Assembly (NCBI GenBank): GCA_900554545.1 | Contig: USHW01000007.1 | Location: 8,204 to 72,203, forward strand | Length of the DNA stretch: 64,000 nucleotides | Direction of reading: 5' to 3' | DNA from: an uncultured Prevotella sp. | Lineage (GTDB): Bacteria > Bacteroidota > Bacteroidia > Bacteroidales > Bacteroidaceae | Shown: piece by piece, positions 33,364 to 41,665 of the stretch | Position numbering within the stretch: the stretch's first letter is position 1 | How the letters are laid out: the number at the start of each line of letters is the position of its first letter | The notes under the pieces: model-generated | The model's input: only the letters and a program-made list of their open reading frames with translations | Told to the model about the DNA's origin: nothing | Database searches by the model: none | Translations under genes and position numbers: made by a program

Positions 33364-33471
33364 TAACTACTTGACAATCAGCGGCGTTGCAAAAGGCCGT
33401 CTTTCAGGCTGCAAAAGACGGTCTTTTACACGCTAAAAGGCCACCTTTTGGAATGCAAAAGGTGGCCTTTC
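33364..33471 (+). repeat. dispersed 22-bp-period modular element, copy 5 (complete)
   Basis: TAAC at 33364, TTGACAATCAG at 33371-33381, modules at 33391, 33413, 33435 and 33457. The spacings 7, 20, 22, 22 and 22 match copy 1. It lies 24 bases beyond the stop of the GH66 gene on the opposite strand. Confidence 0.9.
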
Positions 33472-33495
33472 GTAAAACAGGTAAAAAGTACAGGG

Positions 33496-35277
33496 TTATT
33501 CAACGACTATCATCGTCCAGTATTTCAGCGACGGCAGGGTGAACACCACCTCGCCACCGGCCTGCTTGAACGGCAGTTCTTGCACGGCGCCTCCAAGCGC
33601 ATCGGGCGTAGCCACCCATATTTTGTTGACCTTCGCCGTTGCTTTCATGCGCAAGGGCAGGCCCTCGACAAGGCGCGGTTCGGGCATTGTGCCGTTCATG
33701 TCGCGCCAGCTCAGGTTGTCGGCGTCCATGAAGTTGAGCAGGTGTACCACCTTCTTGTCGCCCACCTGACGCGAGAACGCGGTGACGTTGCCTATTACCG
33801 GCGGCCACGCGGCCACCTTAACGTCTGACGTCGAGCTTACTCCAGCCTCTGTCTCAGTGCCTCCGCCGCGCAGAAGGTTCTGGTAAGCGGTCATAAAGTC
33901 GTAGTATCTTACGATGGCGTCCCTAAGCTCCTGCGACATCGTGAGGTTGTCGTTGGGGAAGTATTCCTTGCACAACATGTGGTCGCCAAGTTCAAGGTGA
34001 GAGCCTCCGAGGGCGAACATCACGGCGTCGGTGAGCAGCACTCCGGGCGTGTTGAACTCGCCCGGGTTGTCCGCCTTGGTGTAGTTCATGTATGCGGCGA
34101 ACACCGTCTGCAGGTCATGCCGGCCGTAAAGCTCGTTGTTGTGGATGATGTCGCGTATCGAGCTGAACGACGCCTCGCTGTCCCACAGCTCGTTGTAGAG
34201 GAAGTCAACGTCGCCCTGGGCTATCGAGTAAGTGCCGTAGCTGCTCACGGCGTTCATGACGAGGCGCTTGTCGGGACGGCGCTCCTTCATGGCCTTTACG
34301 AACGACTCGTAGCCCAGCTGCAGGTTGGCCTTGCCGCCGTCGTAGGTGTACAGGTTGCCACGGTCGCCCAGCTGGTCGATTTGGTAACCGTCAAAGTCGA
34401 AGTTGGCGTACACGTCGTCGTTCCTGTCGCCTATGTACTGATGCCACTCCTTGTTGGCAGGGTTGACGAGATAGATGTCGCTCTTCCACGAGTCGGGCAG
34501 GTCGTGGCTGTCCTTCTGGCTGTGCTTTGTGTCCTTGAACAGATACCATTCTTCCTTCACTCCGTCCTGCGCGGCGTCTGACAGCGCGCCGAAACAGAGG
34601 TTGTAGAACATGGCCTTCATGCCGTAAGAGTGCTGCACGTCGATGTACTTCTTTATTACCGACGTGTAGACGTCGCGGTTCGCAATGTCCTTGTACACCT
34701 CGTCAAGCTTGTCGCGCGTGCCGCCGAGCGGCCAGTGGTGCTTGTTGTGCCAGTCCTGGAACTGCACTCCGTTGATATGGCAGCGGTTGAGGAATGCCAT
34801 CTCCTGCTCTATCACGCCGTCGGCGGTCTTCGATGCGTCGAACGTTGCAACGAAGCCGTAGCGCGGGAAGCGCGTCCAGTCGCTCGAAACGTCAACGCCT
34901 ATCGTGCCGAGCACGGTCTCCGAGCCGTCGCTTTCAGTGCGGTAAACGTCTACAAGATAGCCTGTGAAGTCGGCGTCGGGCGCAGTCCACGTCCACGTCT
35001 GGCCGCTTGCGGCCTGCTCGGCCACGACCTCCGTCTGCGTGCGGTAGCGCACCTTGGCGTCAGCCGGGACTGTTCCCACTGCGGTGAACGTCACCGTTTC
35101 GCCGGGCTTGTAGCACGCCTTGTCGGTAGAAAGGCTAACGGTGAGGCTGGCGTTCACCTTCACCACGTCGGTCACTTCGCCCGTAATGTCGGTTTCGGGC
35201 TTTGCTGTCACGTTGTCATCGTCGCTGCACGCCCACATTGCCATCAGTGCAACGACCGAATATATCAGTTTTCTCAT
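33496..35277 (-). CDS. GH66 dextranase lipoprotein
   Basis: The 593-residue protein has a lipoprotein signal (ALMAMWAC, Cys17), an N-terminal beta-sandwich domain (about 40-130) and a GH66 (beta/alpha)8 barrel. The likely nucleophile is Asp301 in FDGYQIDQLGDRG and the acid/base is Glu363 in LYNELWDSE. A C-terminal beta domain follows. GH66 enzymes cut alpha-1,6-glucan (dextran) internally or make cycloisomaltooligosaccharides; the CBM35 insertion of the cyclizing enzymes is not seen, so endodextranase is preferred. It is the last gene of the locus, four bases after the SusE/F-like gene, and is likely surface exposed. Confidence 0.9.
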   Translation of the reverse strand: MRKLIYSVVALMAMWACSDDDNVTAKPETDITGEVTDVVKVNASLTVSLSTDKACYKPGETVTFTAVGTVPADAKVRYRTQTEVVAEQAASGQTWTWTAPDADFTGYLVDVYRTESDGSETVLGTIGVDVSSDWTRFPRYGFVATFDASKTADGVIEQEMAFLNRCHINGVQFQDWHNKHHWPLGGTRDKLDEVYKDIANRDVYTSVIKKYIDVQHSYGMKAMFYNLCFGALSDAAQDGVKEEWYLFKDTKHSQKDSHDLPDSWKSDIYLVNPANKEWHQYIGDRNDDVYANFDFDGYQIDQLGDRGNLYTYDGGKANLQLGYESFVKAMKERRPDKRLVMNAVSSYGTYSIAQGDVDFLYNELWDSEASFSSIRDIIHNNELYGRHDLQTVFAAYMNYTKADNPGEFNTPGVLLTDAVMFALGGSHLELGDHMLCKEYFPNDNLTMSQELRDAIVRYYDFMTAYQNLLRGGGTETEAGVSSTSDVKVAAWPPVIGNVTAFSRQVGDKKVVHLLNFMDADNLSWRDMNGTMPEPRLVEGLPLRMKATAKVNKIWVATPDALGGAVQELPFKQAGGEVVFTLPSLKYWTMIVVE

Positions 35278-35281
35278 GTAC

Positions 35282-36775
35282 TTACTGTTTTGCTATTGTT
35301 ATTGTTTCGGTGAGCTGGTTGAGCGTAATATTATACGTACCGGCCTCTGCTATCTTCCATTTGTTGTCAACGTTCATAATGTCCGTTGTGAGGTATTGCG
35401 CCTTCAGGGCGTCGCTCTTCTTGTCTATGAAGAGGGCTTTCTCCTCCTGTCCGGTAGGTGCGGCTCCGTTCTCGGCGGACATGAACCATGCTCCGTTCCA
35501 GTCGCTGCTCCTGTCGCAGGTGAACTTCAGTTCTCCGGCGTTGAGTGTTCCCGTCCATGTCATAACGTATGGGTTGGACTCGTCCTTCGTCATCGGCACG
35601 GCATCGTCGAGCGACCAGCCGCCCGGCGCTGCGTCACCGACAAGCCATATCGTCTCGTATGGCGTGAACACGCTCATCAGCATGCGCTCGTTGCCGCTGC
35701 GTATGTCAAGGCATATCTTGTAAGCCTTGCCTAATTCGTCGGACTTCAGGCGCCATTTGTTGTCGGGGTCGAAGCCCGGCACGAACTCGACTGACGAGTC
35801 GGTATAGGGCGCATCGGGCTGTGTGGCCTTGTAGTTGTTCTCCCAACTGCCGCTCGCCGTCGCGAACTTGAAGTCGCCTTCGTTGTTGAATTCGGCTCCG
35901 TAACGGAACAGGAAGGGGTCAAGAGCATCCTGCGTCATTGGCTTGAAGCTGTAGCCGTCCATGCCGTCGATGAACCATATCGCGTCGTATGGCGGCGTCA
36001 CGCCGTCAGACTTGACCGTAGTGATTGTGCCGTCGAGCAGGTTCAGGGTGATGGTATAGTCGTGGGCTTCGGTTATTTCAAAGAGATTGTCGGGCTGGTC
36101 GGCCTGCGTGCGCAAAACGAGTTGTCCGTCGTCGCCGCGGTTGTAGGAAGGAAGTTCCTCGCCGAGAGTGGTTATGAACTTGTACGTACCTGCCTTCATG
36201 TAGCCCGTATAGGTAAACTGTCCGTTGTCGGTGCGCGTCATCTCCTCGGCGTTCGACAGGTCGGTGCCGCCCGGTGTGGCCGTTCCTGTAACATAAAGGG
36301 TGGTTGTTACGGGTTCGTATGATGTGACATTCAACTGCGCTGTGGCCGTCTGCACCTCGTCAACACCGGCCACAACGGCCGTGACACGGGCCTCAACGGC
36401 ATAACGGTTGTCGGCCTTCACGCCGAAATTGTCACGCAATATGGAGTTAAGTTGCTCCACCGTAGCCGACCATTCATACTGCTGCGTCATTTCCTCGGCC
36501 GCCACATACGGCTCGGCGAAGTTCGTTCCGGCCTCGGCCAGTTCGAGTTTGTAGGTTATGCGGTTGCCCGTGCCGTGGTTGGTGCCGCTCGTCCATGTCA
36601 GCGTCAGCGCGTTGTCAGAGTGGCTTGCCTCGTCAAGCGTTATGTCGGTGGCGTTTGCCGTGATGGCGAGTTCAGTCTCGCCTTTGTTCAGTTCGGTGTA
36701 ATCGTCGTCGGCACAAGCGCCCAGCAAGGCACAGCCGAGCATAAGAAGCACCGGTCTCAATATATGTCTTTTCAT
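35282..36775 (-). CDS. SusE/SusF-like surface glycan-binding lipoprotein
   Basis: The 497-residue protein has a lipoprotein signal (LLMLGCALLGAC, Cys21), an N-terminal SusE-type Ig-like domain (LNKGETELAITANATDITLDE) and three consecutive starch-binding-like beta domains (about 155-255, 265-375 and 380-497). Each has the YxxxWxVGDAxPGGW-type start seen in SusE/SusF modules (best in YETIWLVGDAAPGGW). It should bind dextran at the cell surface and sits between SusD and GH66 in the operon. Confidence 0.88.
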   Translation of the reverse strand: MKRHILRPVLLMLGCALLGACADDDYTELNKGETELAITANATDITLDEASHSDNALTLTWTSGTNHGTGNRITYKLELAEAGTNFAEPYVAAEEMTQQYEWSATVEQLNSILRDNFGVKADNRYAVEARVTAVVAGVDEVQTATAQLNVTSYEPVTTTLYVTGTATPGGTDLSNAEEMTRTDNGQFTYTGYMKAGTYKFITTLGEELPSYNRGDDGQLVLRTQADQPDNLFEITEAHDYTITLNLLDGTITTVKSDGVTPPYDAIWFIDGMDGYSFKPMTQDALDPFLFRYGAEFNNEGDFKFATASGSWENNYKATQPDAPYTDSSVEFVPGFDPDNKWRLKSDELGKAYKICLDIRSGNERMLMSVFTPYETIWLVGDAAPGGWSLDDAVPMTKDESNPYVMTWTGTLNAGELKFTCDRSSDWNGAWFMSAENGAAPTGQEEKALFIDKKSDALKAQYLTTDIMNVDNKWKIAEAGTYNITLNQLTETITIAKQ

Positions 36776-36798
36776 GTTGTCGGTATTTAGTTGTAAGA

Positions 36799-38298
36799 TT
36801 AATAACCTGGATTTTGTGTCAAAAGCGGGTTCGCGTCAATCTCCGTCTGCGGTATCGGGAAGAGCAGGCGGTCTTTGGTTACGTTGCCCTTGCCTATGCT
36901 TCGCAGGAAGTTTATGGCGTAGTCGCCGTGCTCAAGGCGTATCATGTCAAACCAACGGTGCCCCTCGAAGGCCAGCTCCATGCGGCGTTCGTGGATTATC
37001 TTCTCACGCATCTCTTCCTGTGTAAGCCCCGATACGGCTGCAAGTCCTGCCCTGCTGCGCACGATGTTGAACGGAGCGGCGGCCTCGTCGGTAAGTCCCT
37101 GCTCGTTAAGGGCTTCCGCTTCCATCAGCAATACGTCGGCATAACGGTAGATAACGAAGTTGGCCGGAGAGGTGTTGTACTCTGGAGATACGCTCTTGGG
37201 AACAAGGAACTTGCGGACGTTATAGCCCGTGTTAGACCACGAACTCTTGTAATCCATTCCGTCGAAAGGCGGACATCCCTCGTACAAAACTGTCAAGTCC
37301 TTGCGCAGGTCGCCGTCTTCATACTGTTCGACGAACTCCTGTGTGGGGAGATTCCAGCCGTAACTGCCGGCCACCATGTCGGAGTTGCGCGGTCCCATGA
37401 ACGTAGACAGCCACGACATCTGTGGGTTGTTGCCCCAAAAGTCGTTCTCGGTGTCGCCGCTGTACTGCACCTCGAAAAGTGACTCCGCACCATTGTTGAT
37501 GGTCGCGTCGAAGTTATCCTCATACTTGCAGTTGGCCAAGTCGTAGCCCATAGCAGTGATGTCCTTGCACAATTGCTCGGCCTTTGCATAATAGTCCTTG
37601 TTGTCCGGAGCGAGCGTAAGGTATATGTCGGCCATCATCGCCATAGCGGCTTCGCGGCAGGCACGGCCCTTGTCGTCGTCAGAATAATCGGCTTTGGCCG
37701 GCAAACGGTCAATTCCCTCCTGACAATCCTTGATGATTTGAGCATAGACTTCTTCTTTCGTGGCACGCGCTATGGCCGTATTGTCGCCCGGGTTGAAAGG
37801 TTCGAGGCGCAAAGGCACGCCGCCGAAGAGGCGCACAAGTATGTAATAGTAATGCGCACGGAGGAAATACGCCTCGCCAAGGCTTTGGCTGCGCACATCA
37901 TCAGACACTCCGGAAGCATTCAGGAGGTTCTGTATCGTGGTGTTGCACTGGCCTATGCCCACCCACGGAGAGCGCCAAAGATACAGCGCCATGGCGTTGT
38001 CGCTCTGCGTGATGAAGTTCGACGCCTGCACGGTTTCTATTCCGTCAGTGCCTCCTCCGGCACCAACCTCGCTGTTTCCGGCCACAATGTCGAGCGTCCA
38101 TATACGCTGGTTATACATGTTTGAAGACTGCAATGTGCGGTAACAGCCAAGCGTCAGCGCCTTGGCTATGTCGTCGGTCATGGCCGTTTCAGGGTCAAGC
38201 GTATTGTGGGGAGACAAATCCAGGAAATCGGAACACGACGAAACAGCCACCGCCGTGAAGCCTGCCAATATGATGTTTCTTATTGTTTTCATTGTCAT
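36799..38298 (-). CDS. SusD family glycan-binding lipoprotein (dextran locus)
   Basis: The 499-residue protein has a lipoprotein signal (GFTAVAVSSC, Cys22). SusD-like segments include DFLDLSPHNTLDPETAM, SLGEAYFLRAHYYYILVRLFGGVPLRL and the C-terminal FEGHRWFDMIRLEHG. It works as the lid of the SusC transporter encoded eight bases upstream. Neighbouring GH66 and GH97 genes point to alpha-1,6-glucan as ligand. Confidence 0.95.
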   Translation of the reverse strand: MTMKTIRNIILAGFTAVAVSSCSDFLDLSPHNTLDPETAMTDDIAKALTLGCYRTLQSSNMYNQRIWTLDIVAGNSEVGAGGGTDGIETVQASNFITQSDNAMALYLWRSPWVGIGQCNTTIQNLLNASGVSDDVRSQSLGEAYFLRAHYYYILVRLFGGVPLRLEPFNPGDNTAIARATKEEVYAQIIKDCQEGIDRLPAKADYSDDDKGRACREAAMAMMADIYLTLAPDNKDYYAKAEQLCKDITAMGYDLANCKYEDNFDATINNGAESLFEVQYSGDTENDFWGNNPQMSWLSTFMGPRNSDMVAGSYGWNLPTQEFVEQYEDGDLRKDLTVLYEGCPPFDGMDYKSSWSNTGYNVRKFLVPKSVSPEYNTSPANFVIYRYADVLLMEAEALNEQGLTDEAAAPFNIVRSRAGLAAVSGLTQEEMREKIIHERRMELAFEGHRWFDMIRLEHGDYAINFLRSIGKGNVTKDRLLFPIPQTEIDANPLLTQNPGY

Positions 38299-38306
38299 TG
38301 ATGGTT

Positions 38307-41300
38307 TTAGAAGTTAAAGTTCAGGCCGAAACTGTATGTCCTTGAAATAGGATAACGTGACAGGTCGATGCCGTTGATGTCCACTTCGGGGTCGAAACCG
38401 GAGTACGAAGTGATTGTTGCCACGTTCTCGCAGGAGAACGACAGGCGCATGGCTTCTATCCCGAGCTTTGCCAACCACTTATCGGGGAAGTTGTATGCAA
38501 GCGTTATGTTCTTCAGTCGTAGGTACGAACCGTCTTCCACAAAGCGGTCAGACACACGGTTGTTGTTGTTCGGGTCGCCATAGACTGCACGCGGCATGGA
38601 GTTGCTTGTGCCCTCGCCCGTCCAGCGGTTGAGCACGTCCGTCGTCTGGTTATATGCCGCAGACATGCCCGTATTGTCAATGTTGTTGGCGTTGAAAATC
38701 TTGTTTCCGGCCACGCCCTGCAAGTAAACGGACAGCTCGAAGCCCTTGTATGAAAGCGAGTTGTTCATCGAAAAGAGCCATGTAGGATTGGGATTGCCTA
38801 TCACGGTGCGGTCTTCGTCGTTTATAACGCCGTCGTTGTTCAGGTCGCGGAAGCGTATGTCGCCCGGCTCCGCGCCAGTCTGTATGGCGTGGTTATTGAT
38901 TTCCTGCTGGTTCTGGAATATCCCGTCAGTCACATATCCGTAGAAAACGTTGATGGGATAGCCGTCCGCAAGCATGGTTACATACGAATTGTTGACCTGG
39001 TTTATATAGTAAGGCACGTCGCTGTTGAGGTCTTTTATCTTGTTGCGGTTGTACGTCGCCGTGACGGTTGTCTCCCAGCGGAGCGGCTTTTCAAAATTAA
39101 CGGTGCGCAGGCTAAACTCGAACCCCTTGTTGCTTACACGTCCGGCGTTGGTGTATGTGGTTGAAGTGTCCTCGAAGCCGGAGGTTATCGGGATTGAGGC
39201 TTTCACGAGCATGTCGCGCGTTTCCTTGATATACGCATCGAGAGAGAGGACTATGCGCGAACGAAGGAACGACGCGTCAATGCCGAAGTTGGTCTGCGCC
39301 ACCTCCTCCCAGTGGATGTACGGGTTGGCAAGAGTCGACGCATAAAGCACCGTCTGGTTGTTTCCTGCTGTGCCAAGCGGGTATCTGCCAGTGTTGTACT
39401 GCGCCAGATAGCCGTAGCTGCCGACGCTGGCCTGGCTACCGGTTACGCCGTAGCCGGCGCGTATCTTGAGGTCGTCGATGAAGTCGGTCTTAGGGAACCA
39501 CTTTTCCTCCGATATTCTCCATGCGAGCGAAACGGAGGGGAACGTACCCCAACGGTGCTTCGGGCCGAACTTGCTTGAGCCGTCATGGCGCACCGTAGCG
39601 GTAAGAAGGTAGCGGTCCTTGTACGAATAATTGAGGCGCGCCATGTACGAGAGAAGCGCCCACTCGGTCATGTTGCCGAGTATTGAGTACATCTTTTCGC
39701 CGTTGTCAAACTCGTGTACGTTGTCAAACTGGAATACGTTTTTCTGCGCATTGTAGTAATCATAGTCGTTCCACTGCGCCGACATGCCGGCCATGAGGCT
39801 TATGTCGTGGTCGCCGGCGATGGTGTAATCGAAGAGGAAATAGTTGTCCCACAGGTAGGTGAACGACTTGTTGGTGCTCTTGTAGCGCGAACTTTCCTCA
39901 ACGGGAGTCGGTTTCCAGTCGTATTTCGGCGTGTAGTTGTCGTCGAACCAGAACTTGGCGTCATAGCCGAAGGTGCTGCGGAACTTGAGCCACTTGGCAA
40001 ACGTTATCTCGCCTGTTATGTTGGCGAGGAAGTTGTAGCCGTTGGTCTTGTTGCTGTTCACCTCGGTCGTACCTATGGGGTTGCGTATGCTTCCGTACCA
40101 CTCGGCGTTGCCCTCGGGGCCGCTCCACGTTCCGTCGGCGTTCTTCATCGGCTGGACGGGCAGCGCCTTCATTGCGTCGCCTATGCTGTAAGTGCCCTGT
40201 TTCTTCTCGTCGGCGCTGAACGTGATGTTGTTCGAGAACTTGAGCCACTTCGTAACCTGGGCGTCGGTGTTGGCCTGGAAGGTGAAGCGGCGGTAGTTCA
40301 CGCTGCGGACGATGCCCGACTGGTCGAGGAAGCCGCCCGAAATGTAGTAGTGCGACTTGTCGTTTCCGCCCGAATAGCTTACCGTATAGTTCTGCATCAC
40401 GCCGGTGCGCAGCAGCTCGTCCATCCAGTCTGTTCCCTTTCCGAGGGCTGACGGGTCGGCAAACTCGGGGTTGGGCGTGCGTCCGCTGTTTATCATCATC
40501 TCGTTGCTCAGGGCGGCATACTGCGACGCATTGAGCAGGTCGGGCACGTTGGCGGCGTTCTGTATCGAAACGTTGGCCGACACGGAGAGTTTGCTCTTGC
40601 CGTCGGCACCGCGCTTTGTGGTAATCATCACCACGCCGTTGGCGCCGCGCGAACCGTATATTGCCGTTGCCGAAGCGTCCTTGAGCACGTCCAAGCGGTC
40701 AACGTCGGCCATGTTGATGGCGTTCAGGCCGAGGTCGGTAGGCACTCCGTCGATAACCACGAGAGGGTCGCAGTTGTTGATGGAGCCGAGTCCGCGTATC
40801 TTGATGTTCACATTGTCGCCCGGCTTTCCGGCGTCTACAATCTGCACGCCGGAGATTTTTCCCTGTATGGCCGAGCCTATATTGTTCACCGAGTTGTTGT
40901 TGATGTCCTTGCTTCCGAGCGAGGCCACCGAGCCGGTAAGGTCTTTCTTCTTCATCGTGCCGTAACCTACGACAACGAGTTCTTCAAGCATCTCGTCGTC
41001 TTCCTTCATCACGATGTCCACCTGTTGGCGTCCGCCAACAGCCACTTCCTGCATGGCGAAGCCTATGTAGCTCACCACGAGCGTGCCGTCGGACGGCGCG
41101 TTGACGGTGTAGCGGCCGTCCATGTCGGTGATGGTGGCCGCTGCGTCGGCACCGCCTTTCACTTTCACGGTAGCCCCGATGACGGTCTCGCCGTTCTGGT
41201 CGGTCACCGTGCCGCTCACTTTCAGCTGCTGCGCCAGTGCCTGCAACGGGAAAAACATTCCCGCGAGGACGGCAAGCAGCGTCAGTGCAAATGTTCTGCT

Positions 41301-41318
41301 AAATCCTTTCATGTGCAT
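38307..41318 (-). CDS. SusC family TonB-dependent transporter (dextran locus)
   Basis: The 1003-residue protein has a signal peptide ending near QALAQ, a carboxypeptidase-regulatory-like domain (VSGTVTDQNGETVIGATVKV), a plug with VVGYGTMKKKDLTGSV and DVLKDASATAIYGSRGANGV, and a C-terminal barrel. An ATG two codons later (41312) is an equally good start. It should import isomalto-oligosaccharides with TonB energy. The gap to the GH97 gene is 347 bases and holds an expanded repeat element, so a separate promoter for the SusC-GH66 part is likely. Confidence 0.95.
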   Translation of the reverse strand: MHMKGFSRTFALTLLAVLAGMFFPLQALAQQLKVSGTVTDQNGETVIGATVKVKGGADAAATITDMDGRYTVNAPSDGTLVVSYIGFAMQEVAVGGRQQVDIVMKEDDEMLEELVVVGYGTMKKKDLTGSVASLGSKDINNNSVNNIGSAIQGKISGVQIVDAGKPGDNVNIKIRGLGSINNCDPLVVIDGVPTDLGLNAINMADVDRLDVLKDASATAIYGSRGANGVVMITTKRGADGKSKLSVSANVSIQNAANVPDLLNASQYAALSNEMMINSGRTPNPEFADPSALGKGTDWMDELLRTGVMQNYTVSYSGGNDKSHYYISGGFLDQSGIVRSVNYRRFTFQANTDAQVTKWLKFSNNITFSADEKKQGTYSIGDAMKALPVQPMKNADGTWSGPEGNAEWYGSIRNPIGTTEVNSNKTNGYNFLANITGEITFAKWLKFRSTFGYDAKFWFDDNYTPKYDWKPTPVEESSRYKSTNKSFTYLWDNYFLFDYTIAGDHDISLMAGMSAQWNDYDYYNAQKNVFQFDNVHEFDNGEKMYSILGNMTEWALLSYMARLNYSYKDRYLLTATVRHDGSSKFGPKHRWGTFPSVSLAWRISEEKWFPKTDFIDDLKIRAGYGVTGSQASVGSYGYLAQYNTGRYPLGTAGNNQTVLYASTLANPYIHWEEVAQTNFGIDASFLRSRIVLSLDAYIKETRDMLVKASIPITSGFEDTSTTYTNAGRVSNKGFEFSLRTVNFEKPLRWETTVTATYNRNKIKDLNSDVPYYINQVNNSYVTMLADGYPINVFYGYVTDGIFQNQQEINNHAIQTGAEPGDIRFRDLNNDGVINDEDRTVIGNPNPTWLFSMNNSLSYKGFELSVYLQGVAGNKIFNANNIDNTGMSAAYNQTTDVLNRWTGEGTSNSMPRAVYGDPNNNNRVSDRFVEDGSYLRLKNITLAYNFPDKWLAKLGIEAMRLSFSCENVATITSYSGFDPEVDINGIDLSRYPISRTYSFGLNFNF

Positions 41319-41434
41319 TTTTTGTTTTAAGGTTGGTAATTTATGGTATTGTTTTCAAGGTATTCCGACTTGTCAGGGAGACGCGGAAGCACGGGCCTGT
41401 CCGCGTTTTTCCGCCTGCGCTTTTCGTCTCCTCG

Positions 41435-41564
41435 TAACCCGTTGATTGTCAGAGGGTTTGCAAAAGGCCGTCTTTCAGGCTGCAAAACGTGGTCTTTTAC
41501 ACGCTAAAAGATGGCCTTTTGCAGGCTAAAAGATGGCCTTTTGCAGGCTAAAAGGTGGCCTTTC
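41435..41564 (+). repeat. dispersed 22-bp-period modular element, copy 6 (expanded to five modules)
   Basis: TAAC at 41435 and TTGATTGTCAG at 41442-41452 precede modules at 41462, 41484, 41506, 41528 and 41550, all 22 apart. Modules 3 and 4 (AAAAGATGGCCTTTT) are identical, and their linkers include TTGCAGGCT twice, as if one 22-base unit had duplicated. It lies inside the dextran locus between GH97 and SusC. Confidence 0.9.
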
Positions 41565-41665
41565 GCAAAGTGTCCGGCCGGTTTTGGACTGTCGGATAGG
41601 CCGAATCGGCCTGATAAGCCGTATGCGCCGCCGGCAAGACAACAGAGCTTTTCACCCCAGACTTT

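Noticed and set aside
41462..41564. CRISPR-like array (five 22-base units)
   Set aside because: The units have no unique spacers: linkers are 7 bases and the modules are palindromic and shared among ten sites. No cas gene is present.
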